Below are positions 1 to 4,263 of a stretch of 5,106 nt of DNA, piece after piece (positions within the stretch are counted from its first letter, which is position 1; the number at the start of each line of letters is the position of its first letter). The stretch comes from Candidatus Methanoprimaticola hominis. GTDB taxonomy: Archaea; Thermoplasmatota; Thermoplasmata; Methanomassiliicoccales; Methanomethylophilaceae. Location of the stretch: contig LVVU01000107.1 in assembly GCA_006954465.1 (NCBI GenBank), positions 1 through 5,106 on the forward strand. The letters run 5' to 3'. Both the position numbers and the translations under genes were made by a program. Under the pieces are notes generated by a model. That model was not told where the DNA came from. It was given only the letters and a program-made list of their open reading frames with translations, and searched no databases.

Positions 1-1
1 C

Positions 2-676
2 GGTAGATTCCAGCCCGAGGCCGTGGCCGCCATGGCGGATATCGAGCCCCCGTGCTACGTCGCGGCGGTCGGAAGGGTCAGGGCGTACACCGGCGACGAC
101 GGCAGGACGTTCGTCTCCGTCCGTCCCGAGCGCATCATCAAGATTGAGGAAGCCACCCTGAACGAGTGGCTCCTGGAGACCGCCAAGTCCACCTGGGCCA
201 GGCTCAAGTGGATGAAGGAGGTCGTCTCCCTCCCCGATGCCAAGGTCCCCGACCTCATCAAGATGGGCATGAGCCCCGTGCAGGCCGAGGGGATGCTGTA
301 CGCACTGGACAACTACGGGCAGATGCCGGACTCCGCCGTGTACCTGAAGACCATCCAGAACGCGCTCCGCAGACTGCTGCCCGAGAAGGACATCGACTTC
401 GGATTCGCCGAGGGCGTCGACGACATCCCCGACGAGATCGATATGGAGGACGACGGCCCCTCCAACGGAGGCCAGAACCACGGGCAGATGGAGGACATCA
501 TCCTGCAGCTCCTGGAGGAGCTGGATACCGACGGCAAGGGCGCTCCGAGGGACGAGCTGGAGAGGCGCGCGGAGGCCGAGGGCATCAGCGCCATCGAGCT
601 CGAGGAGATCTCCAACACCCTGATGGACAAGGGGCTCGTCTACGAGCCCAATCTCAGATACCTGAAGAAGATCTGA
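2..676 (+). CDS. RPA-associated protein (COG3390-like), OB fold plus C-terminal winged helix, 5' partial
   Basis: This is the C-terminal 224 residues of an archaeal single-stranded-DNA-binding protein that probably works with replication protein A in replication and repair. The frame is open to the left edge, so the true start lies outside the window; the GTG at 23 and ATG at 32 are internal codons. Residues 1-48 contain the pattern GRFQPEA, then PPCYVAAVGRVRAY, DDGRTFVSVRPE. From memory, this matches the end of the OB fold of haloarchaeal RPA-associated proteins (COG3390). A helical segment follows (about 50-130), then an acidic linker (about 131-158) rich in D and E. Residues about 160-224 look like a winged helix: three predicted helices and a closing YEPNLRYLKKI strand, similar to the RPA32 or MCM C-terminal domain. 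Which RPA partner lies upstream cannot be seen. Family assignment is fairly sure; the winged-helix call is inference from pattern. Confidence 0.85.
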   Translation, partial: GRFQPEAVAAMADIEPPCYVAAVGRVRAYTGDDGRTFVSVRPERIIKIEEATLNEWLLETAKSTWARLKWMKEVVSLPDAKVPDLIKMGMSPVQAEGMLYALDNYGQMPDSAVYLKTIQNALRRLLPEKDIDFGFAEGVDDIPDEIDMEDDGPSNGGQNHGQMEDIILQLLEELDTDGKGAPRDELERRAEAEGISAIELEEISNTLMDKGLVYEPNLRYLKKI

Positions 677-683
677 ATACGGC

Positions 684-700
684 GGGAGGGGTCCCCTCCC
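684..700. terminator. GC-rich hairpin between convergent genes
   Basis: A 17-bp near-perfect palindrome of GGGAGGGG and CCCCTCCC around a single central T begins seven bases after the stop of the RPA-associated gene and ends 12 bases before the stop of the opposing membrane-protein gene. A realistic RNA hairpin has a 6-bp stem with a 5-nt loop, and can be extended by GG/CC across a mismatch. Because it is symmetric it could form in transcripts from either side. There is no long T run on either strand, so it may act as a 3'-end stabiliser or weak terminator rather than a classical intrinsic terminator. Confidence 0.5.
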
Positions 701-712
701 ACCGGAAACCGT

Positions 713-1288
713 TTATCTGATCATTCCGGACAGCTGACTGTCCAGCTTCTCCTCGTATTCCTTGAATCCGAGCTTCCCGGCCATGATCATCCAGAACGCC
801 ATGATGCCCATGAACAGGGCGATGAATCCGGCGGTTCCGGTCATGAACGACAGGATGCACAGGATGAGGGCGGGCCAGTAGTGCTCCCTCTTCAGGCAGA
901 GGTAGGCGGAGATTATCCCGCAGACCGACGAGATGATGTATGCGAACGCTGCGTACTCGAAATACGAGTGGATCTCATCATAGGACAGACCGTACTGCTC
1001 GATGTACGATTGCGTATTGGGATCGTTCCATATCAGATCGGTCATCGAATCCGCCGCGACGGCGACGTAGATGCCGATCACGAGGAACGGTATCGAATAG
1101 ACGAGCATCATGGCCGCAGCCCACTTGAGCTGCTTCCCGACGGCTTCCTTGATCTCCGTCTTCTCCTGCTCTACAGCCTCGGGATTCCTCCCGGGGACGC
1201 GGGTGCCGCATTCCGGACAGAATTTCTGCTCGGGCGTCAGCATGTGCCCGCATTGGTAGCAGAAGTTCTGGTTGCTTTCCGACTCCAT
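713..1288 (-). CDS. Zinc-ribbon membrane protein, four predicted transmembrane helices, function unknown
   Basis: This 191-residue protein has an N-terminal zinc ribbon with two CXXC pairs (Cys10/Cys13 and Cys24/Cys27, separated by ten residues), typical of the short zinc ribbons fused to many archaeal membrane proteins. A charged linker (about 33-55) leads to hydrophobic segments at about 57-79, 112-132, 136-154 and 155-172, with a short charged tail. The loop at 80-111 is acidic and aromatic. I do not recognise a named family. The frame could start further upstream at 1351, but that would overlap the 3' end of the Memo gene. The ATG at 1288 lies about 26 bp after a TATA box, which fits a leaderless transcript, and there is no Shine-Dalgarno site. 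It lies 37 bp after the Memo gene on the same strand. Membrane location is well supported; the function is not. Confidence 0.8.
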   Translation of the reverse strand: MESESNQNFCYQCGHMLTPEQKFCPECGTRVPGRNPEAVEQEKTEIKEAVGKQLKWAAAMMLVYSIPFLVIGIYVAVAADSMTDLIWNDPNTQSYIEQYGLSYDEIHSYFEYAAFAYIISSVCGIISAYLCLKREHYWPALILCILSFMTGTAGFIALFMGIMAFWMIMAGKLGFKEYEEKLDSQLSGMIR

Positions 1289-1311
1289 GAAAGTTCGAGT
1301 GACTTTTTGCG

Positions 1312-1317
1312 TATAAA
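1312..1317 (-). promoter_or_regulatory. TATA box for the zinc-ribbon membrane protein
   Basis: On the minus strand this reads TTTATA, centred about 26 bp from the ATG at 1288. That is the usual archaeal distance from TATA box to transcription start, so transcription should begin at or within a base or two of the start codon. It lies in the 37-bp gap after the Memo stop codon and gives the membrane protein a promoter of its own. Confidence 0.6.
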
Positions 1318-1325
1318 CCGTTCGT

Positions 1326-2141
1326 TCAGCTTCTGAAGACTGCCGTACCATATCCGACCACGGACCCGGGGTCCAGTCCCAGGGAATCGTATGAATCGGT
1401 ATGTTTGATATCAGTCGGGGTGCAACCTTCGCACAGCATCATCGCCACCGCCGTCGGCCCGTAGCCGCACATCGAGATGCGATTCTTCGCCACGACACGG
1501 TACAGCCCCTGCCAATCCATCCTGCGGACCTGCTCCAGAACCATGAGGTCCAGCCTCTCGGCCTCCGCCTTCGGGATGTAATGGGACAGGTCTGTGGATG
1601 CCACGAACACCACATCGTAGCCGTCGCAGGCCTCCTTCAGGTTCTCCGCGAGAACGACAGCCGCCTCGGGGGACTGGTCGCTCATCATGATCGGGACTAT
1701 CCTCGCATCGGGATCGATGTACTGCAGGAACGGGACCTCCACCTCGATGGAATGCTCGTATCTGTGGACCTCCGGTATGTCCGGGACAGAGCGCGACAGC
1801 TTCGAGCATATCCCCTCATGGACCGGGCACGGACCGAAAGGCGTGAGGAACGGTTCCGAGCAGAGCGTGTTCACAGGGCACATGCCGTGATGGTCCGGAC
1901 CTATCACGACGTAGGCATCCGGGTGGCCGTCCTCCGCGAGGAGACGGAATGCATTGGCCGCGTTGGCCCCCGATGCCATGTATCCCGCATGGGGGACGAC
2001 GGCTCCGCGGATCGATCTCCTATCGGAGGATGGGCCCGGACGCCCGGATGCCAAGGGGCTGTCGAAGCACGCGTCGATGGATGCTCTGAGCGAATCCACA
2101 TCGGATGGATAGAACCTGCCGGACACGGCGGGAAGTCTCAT
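1326..2141 (-). CDS. amrB: Memo-family protein (AmmeMemoRadiSam system protein B)
   Basis: This 271-residue protein belongs to the Memo family, related in fold to class III (LigB-type) non-haem iron dioxygenases. The start MRLPAVSGRFYP is the normal N-terminus of archaeal Memo, and the length is typical. The metal-site signature is intact: His51 in PHAGY, His84 in GPDHH and Cys225 in SMCGYGP, matching the His, His and Cys ligands of human MEMO1. The EHSIE motif (His130) and STDLSHY (Asp184, His187) are also present. The family is often linked to AMMECR1 and a radical SAM protein, neither of which is in this window, so the biochemical role stays open. The gene follows rps2 by 59 bp across a GC hairpin, and memo next to rps2 is a recurring archaeal arrangement. 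There is no Shine-Dalgarno site; the leader is pyrimidine-rich. The frame continues upstream into rps2, but that extension has no family similarity. Confidence 0.93.
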   Translation of the reverse strand: MRLPAVSGRFYPSDVDSLRASIDACFDSPLASGRPGPSSDRRSIRGAVVPHAGYMASGANAANAFRLLAEDGHPDAYVVIGPDHHGMCPVNTLCSEPFLTPFGPCPVHEGICSKLSRSVPDIPEVHRYEHSIEVEVPFLQYIDPDARIVPIMMSDQSPEAAVVLAENLKEACDGYDVVFVASTDLSHYIPKAEAERLDLMVLEQVRRMDWQGLYRVVAKNRISMCGYGPTAVAMMLCEGCTPTDIKHTDSYDSLGLDPGSVVGYGTAVFRS

Positions 2142-2164
2142 GGAAGAAGGAAAGGGATTGGTGG

Positions 2165-2198
2165 AAAAAGTTTGTTTTGGGTCCCCCGGAGGGGGCCC
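2165..2198 (-). terminator. GC hairpin followed by a T run after rps2
   Basis: Read on the minus strand, GGG and five C pair with five G and CCC around a TCC loop, with one bulged A (2179-2198), starting two bases after the rps2 stop. An A-rich stretch and then five T follow (2165-2169). This resembles an intrinsic terminator, although the T run is about nine bases from the stem. It could end or attenuate the rpoK-rps2 transcript before the Memo gene. The same AT-rich stretch lies about 26 bp from the Memo ATG at 2141 and could instead serve as a weak TATA element for a leaderless Memo transcript. Confidence 0.5.
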
Positions 2199-2200
2199 GT

Positions 2201-2833
2201 TCACATGACCAGCTTGGCCTCGAAGTCCTCGATCTCGAGCTTGAAGTCGGCGGGGTCCTTGATGTCTCCCCTGTCGACGAGGACCTGCCTGGACAGAAGC
2301 CAGAACACGCAGGCCAGAGCGCGCCTTCCCTTGTTGTTGGTAGGGACGACGAGGTCGACGTTGCGGGTCTCGTTGTTGGCATCGCACATGGCGACGATGG
2401 GGATTCCCAGGTTGAGGGCCTCGTTGAGGGCCTGCTTGTCGGCCGAGGGGTCGGTGATGACCAGGACCTCGGGCTCGATGAAGTTGGGGTTGGCGGGGTT
2501 GGTCAGGGTTCCGGGGACGAACCTTCCGGCGAAGGCAGGTGCTCCGATAGCCTTGGAGAACTCCCTGGCGGGCTTCTGACCGTACTGCCTGGCGCAGACG
2601 ACGAGGACCCTGTTGGGGTTGAAGCGGCTCAGGAACGCGGCGGCGGCCCTGATCCTGTCGTCGGTCTTCTTGATGTCCAGAACGTACAGGCCGTCGGTCC
2701 TGACCTTGTAGATGAACTCCTTCATGTCAGCGGACTTCTGCTGGGTTCCGATGTGGACACCGGAGGTGAGGTAGGTCTCTTCGGGGACCAGGAGCTCGTT
2801 GCTGTCTATAGGCTGAATATCGTCGTCTGCCAT
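2201..2833 (-). CDS. rps2: 30S ribosomal protein S2 (uS2)
   Basis: This 210-residue protein is the archaeal/eukaryotic form of ribosomal protein uS2, a component of the small subunit located between head and body. Family hallmarks are visible: [19 protein letters not shown] near residue 22, [29 protein letters not shown] near 102, [31 protein letters not shown] and the [11 protein letters not shown] segment near 165. Length is normal for archaea. The ATG at 2833 is supported by a GAGG Shine-Dalgarno site 7 nt upstream. It lies 18 bp after rpoK on the same strand, so the two genes are almost certainly co-transcribed. In many archaea enolase sits between these two genes; it is absent here. A GC hairpin directly follows the stop codon. 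Confidence 0.98.
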   Translation of the reverse strand: MADDDIQPIDSNELLVPEETYLTSGVHIGTQQKSADMKEFIYKVRTDGLYVLDIKKTDDRIRAAAAFLSRFNPNRVLVVCARQYGQKPAREFSKAIGAPAFAGRFVPGTLTNPANPNFIEPEVLVITDPSADKQALNEALNLGIPIVAMCDANNETRNVDLVVPTNNKGRRALACVFWLLSRQVLVDRGDIKDPADFKLEIEDFEAKLVM

Positions 2834-2840
2834 AGTGATT

Positions 2841-2844
2841 CCTC
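2841..2844 (-). promoter_or_regulatory. Shine-Dalgarno site of rps2
   Basis: GAGG on the minus strand, 7 nt before the rps2 ATG and inside the 18-bp gap after rpoK. It matches the anti-Shine-Dalgarno end of 16S rRNA and shows that this internal operon gene uses ribosome-binding-site initiation, unlike the membrane-protein and MBF1 genes. Confidence 0.6.
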
Positions 2845-2851
2845 TTTATTC

Positions 2852-3022
2852 TCAGTTCTTCACGACGGTGATGGGCACCATGTCGCACTCGAACTCCTTC
2901 ATGGCGATGTCGATAGGGTCGAGCATTCCCTCCGGAACGTCCACGAGGACGGGAGCGCCGTAGGAGATCTGCAGCGACCTGGCACCGATGATCCTAGCTT
3001 TCTCGAATCTGGTGTATTTCAT
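2852..3022 (-). CDS. rpoK: DNA-directed RNA polymerase subunit K
   Basis: This 56-residue protein is the archaeal RNA polymerase subunit K, counterpart of eukaryotic Rpb6 and bacterial omega, which helps assemble and hold the largest subunit. The signature [18 protein letters not shown] is at residues 3-20, followed by GAPVLVDVP and [10 protein letters not shown], ending in VPITVVKN. Length is normal. An in-frame ATG at 3058 would add 12 residues, but they do not resemble the family. The ATG at 3022 has a GGTGA Shine-Dalgarno site 4 nt upstream, so I use that start. In many archaea rpoK follows rpl13, rps9 and rpoN. Here it is the first gene of its operon, with a divergent DUF2240 gene upstream. 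Confidence 0.97.
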   Translation of the reverse strand: MKYTRFEKARIIGARSLQISYGAPVLVDVPEGMLDPIDIAMKEFECDMVPITVVKN

Positions 3023-3026
3023 GTTC

Positions 3027-3031
3027 TCACC
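3027..3031 (-). promoter_or_regulatory. Shine-Dalgarno site deciding the rpoK start
   Basis: GGTGA on the minus strand, 4 nt before the ATG at 3022, complementary to the end of 16S rRNA. It favours the short start with the family-typical [11 protein letters not shown]-terminus over the in-frame ATG at 3058. Confidence 0.6.
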
Positions 3032-3062
3032 ATGTGGGATGGGGCCTCGTAGTCGCATATCC

Positions 3063-3070
3063 GATATAAG
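3063..3070 (-). promoter_or_regulatory. Probable TATA box of the rpoK-rps2 operon
   Basis: CTTATATC on the minus strand. Transcription start is expected about 25 bp downstream, near 3041, giving a leader of roughly 19 nt that includes the GGTGA site. A second candidate, TTTTATA at 3090-3096, lies farther upstream and would give a leader of about 44 nt. Confidence 0.5.
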
Positions 3071-3089
3071 CGTTTGCCCACCCTGTTAG

Positions 3090-3096
3090 TATAAAA
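3090..3096. promoter_or_regulatory. Central AT-rich element in the divergent rpoK/DUF2240 region
   Basis: TATAAAA on the plus strand, TTTTATA on the minus strand. It lies between the two better-placed TATA boxes and could serve as an alternative promoter for either gene. Its orientation cannot be decided from sequence alone. Confidence 0.3.
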
Positions 3097-3113
3097 CACA
3101 AACAACGCACGCG

Positions 3114-3121
3114 CATATATA
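3114..3121 (+). promoter_or_regulatory. Probable TATA box of the DUF2240 gene
   Basis: CATATATA on the plus strand. A start site about 25 bp downstream, near 3143, would leave a leader of about 28 nt before the ATG at 3171, enough to hold the GGTGG ribosome-binding site at 3158-3162. Confidence 0.5.
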
Positions 3122-3157
3122 GGAGGGACCGGGCGCAACGGTTATTTCGACGAAAAG

Positions 3158-3162
3158 GGTGG
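3158..3162 (+). promoter_or_regulatory. Shine-Dalgarno site deciding the DUF2240 start
   Basis: GGTGG, 8 nt before the ATG at 3171. The alternative GTG at 3159 lies within this site, which argues against its use as a start. Confidence 0.5.
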
Positions 3163-3170
3163 GGGTCGAC

Positions 3171-3671
3171 ATGACCGGGGAACTGGAGATGTGCGCCGCG
3201 GCGTTCTTCCGCGCGATCGGGAAGGATGTTGCGACGACAGACGAATTCGTCATGGGCGTTTCGCTCGGACAGAAATGGATGACCCCGTCCGAAGCCAAGG
3301 CCCTCCTCAAGGCGATGGCCGACTCCGGCGCCGTCGAACTCAAGGACGGATACGTCCGGCCCAAGGGGGAGGTTGCATCCGTCGACGTCCCTCTGGCGTA
3401 CAGGCCCCCCAAGGACATCCTGGCTTCCGCTGCACTAGCCAAGAATGATACGAAGGGTCAGCAGACCGAGGTGTTCCCCAGGCTCATGGACGTGGCCGCC
3501 TCCGCGGGCATCCAGCGCAGGGAGTTCATCCAGGAATGCAACAGGATTCAGAAGAGGCTCGACATCGACATAGCGGTGGCGGCCCTGATAGTCCTCCGTG
3601 ACGGAGGTGTCCCCATAGACCCGTACGTGGACGAGGTCTATGGGTGGGTCTCCGGAATCACTCGCGCTTGA
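3171..3671 (+). CDS. DUF2240 family protein
   Basis: This 166-residue protein resembles the archaeal DUF2240 family, whose function is not known to me. The N-terminal part (about 1-60) has the family-like pattern of a helix, [24 protein letters not shown], and a [14 protein letters not shown] wing, suggesting a winged-helix-like fold. A short [14 protein letters not shown] segment links it to a C-terminal helical part (about 100-166) with [46 protein letters not shown]. No transmembrane segment or metal motif is seen. A GTG at 3159 would add four residues, but the ATG at 3171 has GGTGG 8 nt upstream and is preferred. Its 3' end overlaps convergent MBF1 by 14 bp, and its promoter faces rpoK. 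The flanking information-processing genes hint at a nucleic-acid role, which is inference only. Confidence 0.85.
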   Translation: MTGELEMCAAAFFRAIGKDVATTDEFVMGVSLGQKWMTPSEAKALLKAMADSGAVELKDGYVRPKGEVASVDVPLAYRPPKDILASAALAKNDTKGQQTEVFPRLMDVAASAGIQRREFIQECNRIQKRLDIDIAVAALIVLRDGGVPIDPYVDEVYGWVSGITRA

Positions 3672-4152
3672 TGAAGTTCCCGAGCGTCATGGAGTTCGAG
3701 TAGCCGCCTCCGACGGTTCCTCCGGACTGCACAGCCTCGGTGAGCTTGATGTCGAGGGCCTTCTCGATCTTCTTGATGAGCCTGTCCTCTGGCACAAGGT
3801 TGTTGGATTCCACCTTGGCGAGGATCCCCTGCTTCTCCTGGATCTCGTTGGCGAACGTCTTGAGGTCCATTCCGCGGGCTTCGCGGGCCCTTCTGATGAC
3901 CCCGCCGTAATCGTCGACGATCTCGATCGTGGTGGTTCCGGCGTAGATGTCCTTGGACTGCATGCGCCTCTCGCGCCTCTCGAGCCTCTGGTCGATGACC
4001 GACTGGGAGACGGGTGCGCCGGGCCTCGAGGAACCAGCAGTGCCAGACATCTCTCCGAACTTGGAACAGGAAGGGCATACCATGATCCTCGCGCCGCTGA
4101 CTATGGCCTCGCGGGTCTGCGGAACGTCCTTACCGCACATCTCGCAAATCAT
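3658..4152 (-). CDS. mbf1: Archaeal multiprotein bridging factor 1 (MBF1)
   Basis: This 164-residue protein is an archaeal MBF1-type regulator. It has an N-terminal zinc ribbon with Cys3/Cys6 and Cys26/Cys29. A basic, flexible linker (about 35-70) contains [13 protein letters not shown] Cro/XRE-type helix-turn-helix occupies about residues 84-138 ([20 protein letters not shown], then [21 protein letters not shown]). The glycine-rich tail ends in LGNFIKRE. In eukaryotes MBF1 bridges activators and TBP; archaeal members have been linked to transcription and translation-related roles, with the exact function unsettled. The frame extends 37 residues upstream to 4263, but the [10 protein letters not shown] start is the family norm, and it lies about 27 bp from an AT-rich TATA-like element with no Shine-Dalgarno site, consistent with leaderless translation. 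It is divergent from PAN and overlaps the DUF2240 gene end. Confidence 0.95.
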   Translation of the reverse strand: MICEMCGKDVPQTREAIVSGARIMVCPSCSKFGEMSGTAGSSRPGAPVSQSVIDQRLERRERRMQSKDIYAGTTTIEIVDDYGGVIRRAREARGMDLKTFANEIQEKQGILAKVESNNLVPEDRLIKKIEKALDIKLTEAVQSGGTVGGGYSNSMTLGNFIKRE

Positions 4153-4166
4153 GCCAGGGCCATCCG

Positions 4167-4201
4167 CGAGGACCGTATTATTCTTTGTCCCGGAGTCCTC
4201 G
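4167..4201. repeat. Inverted repeat flanking the MBF1 TATA element
   Basis: CGAGGAC (4167-4173) and GTCCTCG (4195-4201) form perfect 7-bp arms with a 21-bp spacer that contains the MBF1 TATA-like element. The arms are about two helical turns apart, a spacing compatible with a dimeric DNA-binding protein. No binding protein is known; in GC-rich DNA such a repeat can also arise by chance. Confidence 0.4.
4176..4183 (-). promoter_or_regulatory. TATA-like element of MBF1
   Basis: On the minus strand the AT-rich run reads GAATAATA, centred about 27 bp from the ATG at 4152. This predicts a transcript starting at or near the start codon and supports the short MBF1 start. Confidence 0.5.
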
Positions 4202-4226
4202 GAGATGCGCGCGCGTGGGATAATCG

Positions 4227-4234
4227 TTATAATA
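4227..4234 (+). promoter_or_regulatory. TATA box of PAN
   Basis: TTATAATA on the plus strand inside a longer AT run (4227-4237). Transcription would be expected near 4255-4257, giving a leader of only 7-9 nt before the ATG at 4264. Confidence 0.55.
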
Positions 4235-4240
4235 ATAGTC

Positions 4241-4258
4241 CTCCGTACCCCGACGGAG
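4241..4258. repeat. Inverted repeat between the PAN TATA box and start codon
   Basis: CTCCGT (4241-4246) and ACGGAG (4253-4258) are perfect 6-bp arms around a 6-bp spacer. The right arm covers the expected transcription start and a GGAG motif 5 nt before the PAN ATG. Because the left arm lies upstream of the predicted start site, it is more likely a DNA operator than an RNA hairpin. Confidence 0.4.
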
Positions 4259-4263
4259 TACAT

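Noticed and set aside
23..34. GTG at 23 or ATG at 32 as the start of the RPA-associated protein
   Set aside because: Upstream codons are open to the window edge and encode GRFQPEA, part of the conserved OB-fold region, so the gene starts outside the window.
1289..1351. 21-residue N-terminal extension of the membrane protein
   Set aside because: It overlaps the end of memo and would place the TATA box inside the coding region; the ATG at 1288 fits leaderless geometry.
2142..2387. 82-residue N-terminal extension of the Memo gene into rps2
   Set aside because: The extra residues are arginine- and glutamine-rich out-of-frame rps2 sequence; the family-typical N-terminus begins at 2141.
1401..2579. 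Plus-strand open frame of 392 residues opposite memo and rps2
   Set aside because: Shadow of the Memo and S2 coding frames; rich in R and H with no domain, and no promoter or ribosome-binding site.
2105..3052. Long plus-strand open frame of 315 residues opposite rps2 and rpoK
   Set aside because: It is antisense to two confidently identified genes, its protein is biased to G, D, V and L without any recognisable domain, and it arises from codon bias in GC-rich DNA.
3638..4078. Arginine- and histidine-rich minus-strand frame within MBF1
   Set aside because: Alternate-frame shadow of MBF1 with no recognisable domain.
4241..4258. RNA hairpin or thermosensor hiding the PAN ribosome-binding site
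   Set aside because: Attractive because CTCCGT pairs with ACGGAG, but the left arm lies upstream of the transcription start predicted from the TATA box, so it is probably not transcribed.
4153..4263. 37-residue N-terminal extension of MBF1
   Set aside because: It runs through the divergent promoter region and does not resemble MBF1, whose zinc ribbon normally starts right at the MICEMCG methionine.
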